From positions 124,001-188,000 of the forward strand of contig CAVTXH010000002.1 in NCBI GenBank assembly GCA_963738625.1: DNA of 64,000 nucleotides, read 5' to 3'. The number at the start of each line of letters is the position of its first letter. The stretch's first letter is position 1. Source of the DNA: UBA7672 sp963738625. Lineage in GTDB: Bacteria > Pseudomonadota > Alphaproteobacteria > Caulobacterales > Hyphomonadaceae. The notes under the pieces are model-generated. The model did no database searches. It saw nothing but the letters and a program-made list of their open reading frames with translations, and had not been told where the DNA came from. Position numbers and translations under genes: made by a program. Of this stretch, positions 8,437-18,629 are shown in pieces.

Positions 8437-9399
8437 TCAGACCAGCTTCCGGCGCAGCACCTTGCCCATCGCGATCTTCGCCAGGGTGGCGAGCGTATAG
8501 CGAGACGCGCGCAGATCGGACGCCAGCAGGCTGGCGAACGCGGCGGGCTTCCTCGCCTTCATTGCATCGATAGCTGAAACGAACTGGTTCACGTCGCGCA
8601 GATTGCGCGCGCGCTCATTGAGCGCGTTCTCCGCCTCGGTTGAGAACCTGCCGGAGTAACGGGCGCGAAAGCGCTGCTCGGCATCGATCCAAGCCTTGGT
8701 GTGCGCCGGCTGAAGGCGGTGCGAGGTCGAGCCCGCGGACCGCTGGTAAAGGTAGCCGGAATCGGGCGTATAGGTCATCCGCGCGCCTTCCGCGAGCAGG
8801 TGCGCCGCCAGATAGTAGTCCTCGCTGTTCCGCAGCGCGACGTCGTATCGAACGCCTGACGCATCAAGCTTGGCTCGGCGGATCAGCGGCTTAAGATAAC
8901 CGAGACAGTCTCCTCCCTTCATCGGCCGGTTGAAGTTCACCCATGTCGCAAGATCAATGTCGCGCGCCTTCGCGAAGAACGCCGATTTCAGGAACGGCTT
9001 GCCGCCGACAGCGACGCCCGCCTCGTCGACTTCCAGCAGGTTGTCGACGGCGATGTCGGCGCCGGTCTTGTCCGCCAGCGCGACAAGCCCAGCCAGGCGC
9101 CCCGCCGTGATCGTATCGTCCGCATCGAGAACGGCGATATATCGTCCGGTCGACAGGTCGATAGCGCGATTGCGGGCTGCGGAAGGTCCGGAATTCTGCG
9201 CAAGGCGATCCACGACCACGCGAGGGTCGGCGGCGGCGAGGCTTTTCAGCGCTTCGAACGTGTCGTCCGGCGAAGCATCGTCGACAACGATCACCTCGAC
9301 GGCGACGCCCGTCGACGCCAGCGCTGAAGCGACTGAACGCCCAACGAAACCGGCCGCCTTCCAGGCCGGCACGATCACGCTGACGTCGACAATGCTCAT
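8437..9399 (-). CDS. Glycosyltransferase family 2
   Basis: A 320-residue GT-A fold enzyme that would add a sugar to a lipid-linked polysaccharide precursor at the cytoplasmic face. It has the GT2 opening VSVIVPAWKAAGFVGRSVAS, the VVDDASPDDT nucleotide-binding motif and the metal-binding AVLDADDT. The ATG at 9399 overlaps the stop of the upstream Wzy-like gene by four bases (ATGA), so the two are translated together. A longer upstream frame to 9642 only reads through that neighbour in another frame and is ignored. Confidence 0.87.
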   Translation of the reverse strand: MSIVDVSVIVPAWKAAGFVGRSVASALASTGVAVEVIVVDDASPDDTFEALKSLAAADPRVVVDRLAQNSGPSAARNRAIDLSTGRYIAVLDADDTITAGRLAGLVALADKTGADIAVDNLLEVDEAGVAVGGKPFLKSAFFAKARDIDLATWVNFNRPMKGGDCLGYLKPLIRRAKLDASGVRYDVALRNSEDYYLAAHLLAEGARMTYTPDSGYLYQRSAGSTSHRLQPAHTKAWIDAEQRFRARYSGRFSTEAENALNERARNLRDVNQFVSAIDAMKARKPAAFASLLASDLRASRYTLATLAKIAMGKVLRRKLV

Positions 9400-10733
9400 C
9401 GGCCCCGGCGCCCGCCATTCTGCATTGGCGCAGGCGCAGCCTGCTTCTGCACCGGCGCTTGCGCCTGTGGCCGCAGATCTTCCTTTCGGATCGCGCCGAT
9501 GAACAACAGGATGGCCGTGCCGGCCAGCTCGACCGCAAGGTCGATTTCCGTGTTGGACCGGATAACCACCATGATGCCCAGGATCAGCATCCCGGCGTTC
9601 AGCAGCGTCTGGTTTCTCAGCCAGTTGAGCCCGCAATTCCAAAGGCCCCAGGCGACGATGAGGTATGTCGCGTAATAGCCTGGATATCCGTACTGCACGC
9701 CGTTCTCGATATACGAGTTGTGGAAACTGAATTTCACGAACTGTTCGTAGTGGAAGTAGGTCGTGATCTGGTTCGCGACGCCGACTTCAGACCGCCAGAA
9801 GCCATTGGCGCCCAGGCCGGTCCACGGATGCTCGTTCATGAGCCGATGGCCCCAGTCCCAGATGAACGTGCGGCCGGTGAGGGTGGAGTCTTTTCCGAAC
9901 GCGTCGAGCACGGTGTCCATCGCATCGAACTGCAGGAGGCCGAACAGCAGAAGCCCTGCGGCCAAGCCAAGCAGCACGACAAAGCTGATGATCAGCGTGC
10001 GCATGTGCGCCACGCGCGCCGCTGGCTGCCAGATGAAGGCATGGCCCAGCAGCGCCATGGCCGTTCCACCCACCATCAGGATCGTCGTCGCCGAGTGGCT
10101 CATCCAGATCAGCATGACCGACAGCGGCACGAAGACCACCGTGCTGCCGCGCAGCCACTTGTTCGAGTTCTTGTCGAGCATCAGCACGAAGCCGCAGGTG
10201 AAGAAGATGAACATGTGGATGGCCATGAAGTTCTTCTGGCCGAAAATCCCTGTCCAGTTGCCGTTCTGAATGTTGGGCTGCAGCACGCTCATCACTGCGC
10301 CGAAAATCTCGCCGAGATAATAGCAAGCCACGATCTGGCGGACTGTCAGCCGGCTGGCCGCGTAGATCGCGATCACGCCCGTCAACGCCAGCAGGATGCC
10401 TTGCCTGAAAGCCTCGCCGGAAGACGGCGCCCAGATCGTCGATATGATGGCCATCGACGGCAAGATCATCGTTGGCCAGCCGCGCACGTAGGCGGGCATG
10501 GTGTCCTTCGCGAAGACGATCATGCCGGCTGCGAAATAGGCGACGCAAAGATAGCGGACCGGCGCTGCCCAGCCGGCTGTCAGACCGGACGTGAACAGCA
10601 CCCAGACGAACAGCGCCGCCGGATCGGTCAGCTTCGCATAGCGCAGCAGTGATGTCGGACGCTTGTCCGACAGCTGCCCCGAGGAAGGACCGGTCGCTGC
10701 GCCTTGCGGCGCGGTGTTCGTAACCGTGTTCAT
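9396..10733 (-). CDS. O-antigen ligase / Wzy-type polysaccharide polymerase (ExoQ-like)
   Basis: An inner-membrane protein of 445 residues with roughly ten hydrophobic segments and a large periplasmic loop. The loop carries STLTGRTFIWDWG, the signature of ExoQ/WaaL-like proteins, followed by HPWTGLGANGFW and a conserved HNSYIENGVQYG block. Such proteins polymerise or ligate undecaprenyl-linked oligosaccharides. The gene is coupled to the following GT2 gene by an ATGA overlap and starts a leftward operon divergent from the glycosyltransferase at 11119. Sequence alone does not separate polymerase from ligase. Confidence 0.85.
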   Translation of the reverse strand: MNTVTNTAPQGAATGPSSGQLSDKRPTSLLRYAKLTDPAALFVWVLFTSGLTAGWAAPVRYLCVAYFAAGMIVFAKDTMPAYVRGWPTMILPSMAIISTIWAPSSGEAFRQGILLALTGVIAIYAASRLTVRQIVACYYLGEIFGAVMSVLQPNIQNGNWTGIFGQKNFMAIHMFIFFTCGFVLMLDKNSNKWLRGSTVVFVPLSVMLIWMSHSATTILMVGGTAMALLGHAFIWQPAARVAHMRTLIISFVVLLGLAAGLLLFGLLQFDAMDTVLDAFGKDSTLTGRTFIWDWGHRLMNEHPWTGLGANGFWRSEVGVANQITTYFHYEQFVKFSFHNSYIENGVQYGYPGYYATYLIVAWGLWNCGLNWLRNQTLLNAGMLILGIMVVIRSNTEIDLAVELAGTAILLFIGAIRKEDLRPQAQAPVQKQAAPAPMQNGGRRGR

Positions 10734-11118
10734 TCAGGCGATCCCGCCTCCTGGCCCTAGCCATCGCCGTGGAGGGATCACGAACGGCGAGTGCAGGCCT
10801 TGCGGCAACTGCGAGCAATCTGCATACCAGAAGGTGAGCCGTTGAAAGACAAAACGCCCCTGGCGCGAGTACACCCGGTTAACCACAACTTACCCGTCGC
10901 ATCCGCAGATTGGGGCCCCCGCGCGGCCAACCAACGTGACGGCGCGATCGCGAGCAGGGGCGCTGTGTGCCGGTATGGGGGAGAGTGTCCTCATACGGGA
11001 TCGGTCGCGCCAAAAATCACCTCATACGCGAACCTTCCTAGGGGCCGCGCTCCAGCGCCGAATGGCATCAGAGTTGCTCCACTCGCGGTTGATCTGAACG
11101 CGGGCGCTCTAAGTAACC
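10734..11118. promoter_or_regulatory. Divergent promoter region of the polysaccharide genes with an imperfect operator-like repeat
   Basis: This 385-base gap separates the leftward Wzy/GT2 pair from the rightward GT/UXS/acyltransferase genes and must hold both promoters. It contains an inverted repeat, GTATGGGG (10973-10980) and CCTCATAC (10989-10996), with one mismatch between arms. A direct third copy, CCTCATACG, lies at 11020-11028, 31 bases from the previous one. No gene is supported here. The sharing of one motif array between divergent operons suggests common regulation; the regulator is unknown. Confidence 0.45.
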
Positions 11119-12204
11119 ATGACAAAGCCAGCATCCCCTCAAACCGTCCTGCTTTTCTATGACGGTTACGAGCGCCACGCCGAGCCGACGCTGGCCGGCA
11201 GCCTCAAGGCCACGCTGCGCCGGCATGCCCGCTTCGCCTATCGCTCGCTCCGTCGCCGCCAGACCCGCACCGGATTCTACACCTGGTTCTTCATGCTGCG
11301 CCGCGCGCTGGAGACCGCAGGCGTAGAGGTGCGTGTCAACGACTTCGACGCCGCCCGCCGTTCGCCCGACATGCCGATCGGCGCCGCCGGCTATCCCGAC
11401 GTGCTGAAGAAGCTCGACGGCCTCTCCAATCCGCGCCTCGTTGGCCCTGGCCTCTATTCCTCGCCGCTCGAAGAGCCGAAGCTGTTCGACGATCCGCGCA
11501 ACGTGTTCTTCCTGCAGACCTGTGACTGGGCCGAGGCGATGTTCCGCCCGTGGTTCGGCGAACGACAGAAGCGCTGGTTCGGCGGCTACGACATGTCGGA
11601 CTTCCAGGATGCGCGCACGCTGCCCAAAACCTGGGACGTGCTCGTCTACGACAAGATCTACTTCGACCGCGACACGCTCTATCCGCAGACCGTCGAGCCG
11701 TTCCTGAAGAAGCTGGACCAGCTCGGTCTCACCTACACGGTCGTGCGTTATGGCGCGTACCATCAGAAGGATTACATGGACAAAGTGCGCGCCAGCCGGT
11801 CAATGGCGTTCTTCGCGCACTCAGAAACTCAGGGCATGGCCTACCAGGAATGTCTCGCCACCAACGTTCCGATCTTCGCGTGGGATGAAGGCATTTGGCC
11901 GAATCCCGCAGCAAACGAACTTGGAATCGGTCCGGTGCCGTGCGCTTCCGTCCCCTATTTTGACGCGCGCTGCGGAACGCGGTTTAAGATCGCTGACATG
12001 ATGCAGTCGTGGGACGCATTCCATGCGAATCTCGACAAGTTCGAACCGCGCCGCTTTATCGCGGAGGAGATGACGCTGCAGAAATCCGCGGAGGCCTATC
12101 TGCGCGCCTATCAGGAAACCGCCGAAGCCGGCGCAACGCTGAAGCGTGCTCCCGCCGCGTCCCGTCCGATTGCCGTCCAGCCGGAATTGATCCGGTCGAC
12201 CTGA
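11119..12204 (+). CDS. Probable retaining glycosyltransferase (GT-B fold)
   Basis: A 361-residue protein related to family 4-type glycosyltransferases but without a clear named orthologue. The C-terminal half has AHSETQGMAYQECLATNVPIFAWD, in which the two glutamates are spaced as the E-x7-E motif of retaining GT-B enzymes. The N-terminus has basic helices (RRHARFAYRSLRRRQTR). It begins a rightward set with UDP-glucuronate decarboxylase, 16 bases upstream of that gene, suggesting use of UDP-xylose or a related pentose. Donor and acceptor are not determined by the sequence. Confidence 0.7.
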   Translation: MTKPASPQTVLLFYDGYERHAEPTLAGSLKATLRRHARFAYRSLRRRQTRTGFYTWFFMLRRALETAGVEVRVNDFDAARRSPDMPIGAAGYPDVLKKLDGLSNPRLVGPGLYSSPLEEPKLFDDPRNVFFLQTCDWAEAMFRPWFGERQKRWFGGYDMSDFQDARTLPKTWDVLVYDKIYFDRDTLYPQTVEPFLKKLDQLGLTYTVVRYGAYHQKDYMDKVRASRSMAFFAHSETQGMAYQECLATNVPIFAWDEGIWPNPAANELGIGPVPCASVPYFDARCGTRFKIADMMQSWDAFHANLDKFEPRRFIAEEMTLQKSAEAYLRAYQETAEAGATLKRAPAASRPIAVQPELIRST

Positions 12205-12220
12205 AATCTTGAGAGAACCG

Positions 12221-13183
<963 letters not shown>

Positions 13184-13210
13184 GCCGGCGGGCGAGCGCG
13201 CAGGGACGGC

Positions 13211-14377
13211 ATGAAGTCGGTCGGACAACCCACCAGCGGCTATTTGACCGTCGACATGATGCGCTTCCTGGCGGCGCTGGCCGTCGTGTGGAACCATGCG
13301 TGGAACCTGTTCGCCTCCGGCTTTGAGGCGGGCGAGGGGGGATGGCGCTTGGTCTATCAGAGCGCCGGCTTCGGTCCCGATGCGGTGCGCGTCTTCTTTG
13401 TCATCAGCGGCTACTGGATCACCGCCTCGATCATGCGCAAGATCGACGCCGGTTCATGGACGTGGCCGGCCTATCTGATCGACCGTCTGTCGCGCCTCGG
13501 CATCGTGCTCGTCCCGGTCCTCTTCATCGGCCTGGCGCTCGACCTGTCGGCGCGCTTCCTGTTCCACTTCCCGCGCTATGCCGACTTCGACTTCATCGCG
13601 CTGCAGAATTACGACCTCGCCGAGCGGATGACGCCGCAGGCGTTTTTCGGCAACCTGTTTTTCCTGCAGAATATTTACGTGCCGCCCTTCGGCTCCAACC
13701 TGCCGCTGTGGAGCCTCGCGAACGAGTTCTGGTACTATATCTGGTTCCCCGCCTTTTTCCTTGTGTTCCGTCGCAAGATCTCCGTCATGACGCTGCTGTC
13801 CGTCGTGACGATCATCCTCTTCATCCAGACCAACGTGGCTGAAGGCTTTCCGATCTGGCTTCTGGGATCGCTGATCTATGTCGTCACCCAGCGCCTCGGC
13901 GCGCGGTTCCATGCCTCGCCCAAAGCGTTGCGCTACGCCGCAGTGGCGGCGGGGCTGGCCGTGTTCCTCGTATCGCTGGCCTACACCCACACTTATCCTA
14001 TCTCGTGGATGGCCGACGGCATGATCGAAGGCATAGCCTTCAGCCTGCTTATGATCGCCGTCATCTCGTTCAACGTAGGCATCCCCAAGCTGCTGCATCC
14101 GCTGGCGACCTACGGGGCCGAGGCGTCGTTCTCGCTCTACCTGCTCCATTTCCCTGTCATGCTGTTCGTCGCCAGCGTGCTGACCGGCGGTCAGGTCTTC
14201 CCGCCGGGTCCCCTGGCTCTCGCGCTGGCGCTCGGAATGTCGGCTTTCCTCATAGCGGTCGCCTGGGCGTTCAGCAGGGTCACGGAAAAGCACACCGGCT
14301 GGATGCGGCGCCGGCTCACCGCCCTGCTGGCGCGTTTTCGCACCCCGCACGAGAAAAGCGGCGGCGCGGGCGCCTGA
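13211..14377 (+). CDS. Acyltransferase family 3 membrane protein
   Basis: A 388-residue integral membrane acyltransferase of the type that puts acetyl or other acyl groups on exported polysaccharides. It begins with the family pattern YLTVDMMRFLAALAVVWNHAW, whose histidine is the proposed catalytic residue, followed by VRVFFVISGYWI. About ten hydrophobic segments follow and the tail is basic. It lies 27 bases after the UDP-xylose synthase gene, so it probably decorates the same polymer. Confidence 0.88.
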   Translation: MKSVGQPTSGYLTVDMMRFLAALAVVWNHAWNLFASGFEAGEGGWRLVYQSAGFGPDAVRVFFVISGYWITASIMRKIDAGSWTWPAYLIDRLSRLGIVLVPVLFIGLALDLSARFLFHFPRYADFDFIALQNYDLAERMTPQAFFGNLFFLQNIYVPPFGSNLPLWSLANEFWYYIWFPAFFLVFRRKISVMTLLSVVTIILFIQTNVAEGFPIWLLGSLIYVVTQRLGARFHASPKALRYAAVAAGLAVFLVSLAYTHTYPISWMADGMIEGIAFSLLMIAVISFNVGIPKLLHPLATYGAEASFSLYLLHFPVMLFVASVLTGGQVFPPGPLALALALGMSAFLIAVAWAFSRVTEKHTGWMRRRLTALLARFRTPHEKSGGAGA

Positions 14378-14442
14378 ACCTCACGGTGGCATGACGTCGA
14401 AAATGCCCTAAGACTTGGGCCTCTGCCGCGAGGTTCGGTTCC

Positions 14443-15291
14443 ATGTCCCAGCTCAAGGTCGCCAAAATCAAGACGGCATGCGTCCAGATGCGTTCCGGCG
14501 TCGATGTCGCCGGGAACATCGCGGCCGCATCCGCCCTGATCCGCGAGGCCGCCGGGCAGGGCGCCGAGCTGATCGCCACCCCCGAAATGACCACGCTGCT
14601 CGACCGCAAGCCGGGCGCGGCGTGGGAGAAGTCCACCACCGAAGACGCCGACCCCGGCCTCAAAGCCCTTCGTCGTCTGGCGGCGGAACTGAAAGTCACG
14701 CTGCTCATCGGCTCCATCGCCATCCGCGTGGCTGACGGCAAATGCGCTAACCGCAGCTTCCTGATCGGGCCGGACGGCAAGGTGCTGGCGCGCTACGACA
14801 AGATCCACATGTTCGACGTGCAGCTTAACGCCGGCAACATCTATCGCGAGTCCGACAGCTTCGCCGCCGGCAGCGAGGCGGTGATCGCGAACCTCCCCGC
14901 CGGCCAGCTCGGCATGACAGTCTGCTACGATGTTCGCTTCCCGGATCTCTACCGCCAGCTCGCCTGGGGCGGAGCGAAAATCATCTCCGTCCCCGCCGCT
15001 TTCACACGCATTACCGGCGAGGCGCACTGGCACATCCTGCTGCGGTCGCGCGCGATCGAGACCGGCTGCTTCATCATCGCCCCGGCGCAGGGCGGCAGGC
15101 ACGAGGACGGCCGCGAAACCTACGGCCACAGCCTCATCATCGATCCGTGGGGCGAAGTCCTCGCCGAAGGCGGCGTCGACCCCGGCGTGATCACCGCTAC
15201 GCTCGATCTCTCGAAGGTCGATGAAGTCCGCGGCAAGATCCCGTCGCTGAAACACGTCCGCGACTTCCATCCGCGCCAGTTGCTGCAATGA
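14443..15291 (+). CDS. Carbon-nitrogen hydrolase (nitrilase superfamily, Nit/omega-amidase type)
   Basis: A cytoplasmic amidase of 282 residues. The Glu-Lys-Cys triad of the superfamily is complete: E48 in ATPEMTT, K120 in RYDKIHMFDV and C161 in MTVCYDVRFPDLYR. The DVQL/RFPDLYR context is that of Nit1/Nit2 proteins, which hydrolyse deaminated glutathione or alpha-keto acid amides. It stands after the acyltransferase gene with a 65-base gap and is unlikely to belong to the polysaccharide pathway. Confidence 0.9.
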   Translation: MSQLKVAKIKTACVQMRSGVDVAGNIAAASALIREAAGQGAELIATPEMTTLLDRKPGAAWEKSTTEDADPGLKALRRLAAELKVTLLIGSIAIRVADGKCANRSFLIGPDGKVLARYDKIHMFDVQLNAGNIYRESDSFAAGSEAVIANLPAGQLGMTVCYDVRFPDLYRQLAWGGAKIISVPAAFTRITGEAHWHILLRSRAIETGCFIIAPAQGGRHEDGRETYGHSLIIDPWGEVLAEGGVDPGVITATLDLSKVDEVRGKIPSLKHVRDFHPRQLLQ

Positions 15292-15515
15292 ACCGCGTCT
15301 TGGCCACGCCGCAGCAGACTTCGCTGGTCCGTCTCTGCTTCGCATAGCGGCAGCAACTCTGCACGCCGGCGCCGAGCGTCTGGCGAAAGCGCCCTCTGTC
15401 CGGACGGTAGAAATCTCCTGAACGCAAGCCGGGAAACCCGTTGCTTTCAAGGCGCTGTTGGCGGCAGATGCTCCCAGGACCGGCGCATCCGTTCAGCAGT
15501 CAGCGTCGCGAGGAG

Positions 15516-16193
15516 ATGCACGTGCCGGCGCCGGCCAGGACCAAGTCCCGCAAGACCCGAACGCCGCCGGTCCGCGCGCGCGTTCCCAATGCACAGCGCA
15601 GCGCCGCCACGCGCCGCAAGCTGCTCGATGCAACCATCCAGTGCCTCTGCGAGCTGGGCTATCACCAGACCTCCACCGTGATCGTCACCGAGCGCGCCGG
15701 CGTCAGCCGCGGCTCGATGCTGCACCACTTTCCTTCCAAGGCCGACCTGATGATGGCGGCGGCGCACCATATCCGCGAGCACCGCCGCGAAGCCCACAAG
15801 GCGCACCTAGACAAGTTCCCCGCCGAACGCGAAAAATTCCTGCAGCTCATCGATGTGTTGTGGGCCGAATTCCAGACGCCGTCCGGCATCGCCCGGATCG
15901 AGTTGATGCTGGGCTCGCGCAGCGATCCTGAACTTGGGCCCCGTTTCCGTCAGCTGAACGCCGAGCTGGAAGATCTCCACAAGGAGCGCATCTGGGAGCG
16001 CGCCCAGCGCCTCGGCATCAAGGACCGGAAGAAAATCAACGCCTTCGTGCAGCTCTATGCCGCCGCCATCCGCGGCCTCGCGATCGACGCCCTCTGGCCG
16101 CGCTCGATGCCGGATATCAGGGCCGCCGTGGCGCTGCTCAAGGAGTTCCAGCTTCACATGCTCGAAGTCCTGCTAAAGGACGGCGGCAAATAG
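15516..16193 (+). CDS. TetR/AcrR family transcriptional regulator
   Basis: A 225-residue repressor-type protein. A basic, proline-rich leader is followed by a TetR helix-turn-helix at about residues 30-80 (LLDATIQCLCELGYHQTSTVIVTERAGVSRGSMLHHFPSKADL), then an all-helical ligand domain. An AGGAG ribosome site directly abuts the ATG at 15516, so a GTG at 15522, six bases past that site, may be the real start. The target is unknown. The next gene, also regulatory, follows after 16 bases. The 220 bases upstream show no other gene. Confidence 0.85.
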   Translation: MHVPAPARTKSRKTRTPPVRARVPNAQRSAATRRKLLDATIQCLCELGYHQTSTVIVTERAGVSRGSMLHHFPSKADLMMAAAHHIREHRREAHKAHLDKFPAEREKFLQLIDVLWAEFQTPSGIARIELMLGSRSDPELGPRFRQLNAELEDLHKERIWERAQRLGIKDRKKINAFVQLYAAAIRGLAIDALWPRSMPDIRAAVALLKEFQLHMLEVLLKDGGK

Positions 16194-16209
16194 CTCCAGG
16201 GGTGCGGCG

Positions 16210-16554
16210 ATGGTTGCGACGATCAAGATCACAGCGCGACTGGTCACCAAGGGCGACCGCGCCTTCGGCCCCGGCAAGGCCGAACTGCTGGAGCGCATAG
16301 CGGCCGAGGGCTCGATCTCCAAGGCCGCCAAGTCGATGGAGATGAGCTACTCACGCGCCTGGCAACTCGTCGATGCGATGAACACTCATTTCAAGAAGCC
16401 GCTCGTCGAACCCAAGACCGGCGGCAGGAAGGGCGGCGGCGCGGCCCTCACCCGGGCAGGCGAGGAAGTCCTCCTCCTCTATCGCAAGATGGAACAGCGC
16501 CTCGCCGCCGACGCCGAAAGTTTCTTCCCGGAATTCGAGAAGCGGCTGAAGTGA
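16210..16554 (+). CDS. ModE N-terminal-like winged-helix DNA-binding protein
   Basis: A 114-residue protein consisting of one LysR/ModE-type winged helix: RAFGPGKAELLERIAAEGSISKAAKSMEMSYSRAWQLVDAMN, then KGGGAALTRAGEEVLLLYRKME. It lacks the two C-terminal molybdate-binding (TOBE) domains of full ModE. Stand-alone versions are common and are thought to control molybdate genes, none of which are visible here. It probably shares a transcript with the TetR gene. Confidence 0.85.
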   Translation: MVATIKITARLVTKGDRAFGPGKAELLERIAAEGSISKAAKSMEMSYSRAWQLVDAMNTHFKKPLVEPKTGGRKGGGAALTRAGEEVLLLYRKMEQRLAADAESFFPEFEKRLK

Positions 16555-16559
16555 GAAAA

Positions 16560-16667
16560 GGGAATAGGGAGTAGGGAGTAGGGAGTAGGGAGTAGGGAGT
16601 AGGGAGTAGGGAGTAGGGGTGGGGCGCCGCGCGCGATCTCGCCCTCCTACTCCCTACTCCCTATTCG
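16560..16667. repeat. GGGAGTA heptamer tandem array with inverted complement
   Basis: One GGGAATA unit (16560-16566) is followed by seven exact GGGAGTA units (16567-16615). After a GC-rich spacer, 21 bases at 16646-16666 are the exact reverse complement of 16562-16582. The whole can fold into a long hairpin in more than one register, and the G-strand fits the pattern for G-quadruplexes with GGG runs separated by four bases. It lies between the ModE-like gene and the cation antiporter gene. Confidence 0.95.
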
Positions 16668-16751
16668 CAATTCCCCCCTCCCATTCACCAGGCCACTTGC
16701 ACGCCCGCCCGCTCCGTCGCACAGAACGCCCAGCGCCATAGGGATCCCTCG

Positions 16752-18596
16752 ATGGAACATTCAGCCGGCGGAATGGATCTGGGCCATGTCGTCGCCCTGC
16801 TGGCGGCGGGCGTCGTCGCCGTGCCGCTATTCCGCCGTCTCGGTCTCGGCGCAGTGCTGGGCTATCTCGCCGCCGGCGTCCTGATCGGGCCCTACGTCTT
16901 CAGGCTGTTCGACGATTCCGAAGCCATTCTCGCCGTCGCCGAACTCGGCGTCGTCATGTTCCTCTTCCTCATCGGCCTCGAAATGCGCCCCGCCAAGCTC
17001 TGGGCCATGCGGCGCGACATATTCGGCCTCGGCCTCGTCCAGGTTCTGGTCTGCACCGTGCTGCTGTCCGGCGTCGCCATCGCCTTCGGCATAGCTCCGG
17101 CGGCCGCCGTCATCGGCGCGGCAGGTTTCGTTCTCTCTTCCACCGCCGTCATCATGAAGATGATGGACGACCGGGGCGAGACATCCACGCCCGCCGGCCA
17201 GCGCTCGGTCGCCATCCTCCTCCTCGAAGACCTGATGATCATCCCGTTGCTGGCGCTTGTCGCCGTGCTGGCCGCCTTCACCGGCCATGCCGAAGCGGCC
17301 GTGCGTCCGCTATGGCAGACCATCGGCATCGCCGTCGGCGCCGTGGCGCTGGTCTTCGTCGCCGGCCGCTGGCTGATGAACCCGCTGTTCGGCATCCTCG
17401 CCCGCTCCGGCGCGCGCGAGGTGATGACCGCCGCAGCCCTGATGGTCGTTCTCGGCGCCGCGCTGTTCATGCAGTGGGGCGGCCTCTCCATGGGCATGGG
17501 CGCCTTCCTCGCCGGCGTGCTGCTCTCGGAATCCACCTTCCGCCACCAGCTCGAAGCCGACGTCGAGCCCTTCCGCGGCATCCTGCTCGGCTTGTTCTTC
17601 CTCGGCGTCGGCATGTCGCTCGACCTCACGCTGGTGCGCGACAACTGGCTGCTCATCGCCGCAGGCGTCGCCGCCTTCATGATCGTGAAGGCGCTCGGCA
17701 TCTACAGCGTCGCCAGACTGTTCAAGGCGAAACACCGGGAATCCCTCCATCGCGCCAGCCTCTTCGCCCAGGGCGGCGAATTCGCCTTCGTGCTCTATGC
17801 GGGCGCGCTCTCGGCCGGCGTGATGGACGCCGAAACCGCAGCCGGCATGACGGCCGTCGTGATTCTCTCCATGGCTCTCACGCCTCTCGTCGTTATGGCG
17901 ATCGAGCGTCTCACGCCGCCGGAAAAGAAATCGCTCGACGGCGTCGAGGAGGCGGCCGACCTGCACGGCCAGGCGCTGTTCATCGGTTTCGGCCGTTTCG
18001 CCCAGGTCGTCTCCCAGCCGCTCCTCGCCAAGGGCATAGACGTTTCGATCATCGAGACCGACGTGGAGATGATCCGCGCCGCCGGCAATTTCGGCTTCAA
18101 GGTCTATTACGGCGACGGCACCCGCCTCGACACTCTGCGCGCCTCCGGCGCCGCCACCGCCGAGGCGATTCTGGTCTGTGTCGACAAGCCCGAAGTCACC
18201 GATCGCATCGTCGAACTTATCAAGTCCGAATTCCCGCATCCCAAACTTTTCGTCCGCGCCTTCGATCGCGGCCACGTCCTTCGCCTCATAGCGACTGGCG
18301 TCGACTACCAGATCCGCGAAACGTTCGAGTCCGCGCTGGCGTTCGGCCGACAGGCGCTGATCGAACTCGGCGTCGATGAAGCCGAGGCCGACGAGATCAC
18401 CCTGGAAGTCCGCAAGCGCGACGAGCAGCGTCTCGAAATGCAGATCGCCGGCGGTCTCAGGGCAGGGCTCCAGCTCATGCGCGGCAACATCGCCACCACC
18501 CAGCCCGCGCCGCTCGTCGTGCCAAGGCGCGAGGGCAAAGCCCTCAACGAGGAAGCCGCCGAGGCCATCGGCGAGGGCGAAGAACGGTCCGCTTAG
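16752..18596 (+). CDS. Monovalent cation:proton antiporter, CPA2 family (KefB/KefC-like)
   Basis: A 614-residue inner-membrane K+/H+ antiporter. Residues ~10-390 form the Na+/H+ exchanger domain with about twelve hydrophobic segments, including FLFLIGLEMRP and VGMSLDLTLV. Residues ~400-515 form a TrkA-N Rossmann domain (ALFIGFGRFAQVVSQPLLAKG, then YYGDGTRLDTLRASGA) for nucleotide gating. This is the KefB/KefC layout; no separate KefG/KefF ancillary gene is next to it, so glutathione-adduct control cannot be assumed. The heptamer array lies 85 bases upstream. Confidence 0.9.
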   Translation: MEHSAGGMDLGHVVALLAAGVVAVPLFRRLGLGAVLGYLAAGVLIGPYVFRLFDDSEAILAVAELGVVMFLFLIGLEMRPAKLWAMRRDIFGLGLVQVLVCTVLLSGVAIAFGIAPAAAVIGAAGFVLSSTAVIMKMMDDRGETSTPAGQRSVAILLLEDLMIIPLLALVAVLAAFTGHAEAAVRPLWQTIGIAVGAVALVFVAGRWLMNPLFGILARSGAREVMTAAALMVVLGAALFMQWGGLSMGMGAFLAGVLLSESTFRHQLEADVEPFRGILLGLFFLGVGMSLDLTLVRDNWLLIAAGVAAFMIVKALGIYSVARLFKAKHRESLHRASLFAQGGEFAFVLYAGALSAGVMDAETAAGMTAVVILSMALTPLVVMAIERLTPPEKKSLDGVEEAADLHGQALFIGFGRFAQVVSQPLLAKGIDVSIIETDVEMIRAAGNFGFKVYYGDGTRLDTLRASGAATAEAILVCVDKPEVTDRIVELIKSEFPHPKLFVRAFDRGHVLRLIATGVDYQIRETFESALAFGRQALIELGVDEAEADEITLEVRKRDEQRLEMQIAGGLRAGLQLMRGNIATTQPAPLVVPRREGKALNEEAAEAIGEGEERSA

Positions 18597-18629
18597 CGGA
18601 ACGAAGGGCAGGGCGCAGCTCTAGATCGC

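Noticed and set aside
10879..10893. A possible CtrA-binding site (TTAA, 7 bases, TTAC)
   Set aside because: One base off the TTAA-N7-TTAA consensus and a single occurrence; chance is too likely without binding data.
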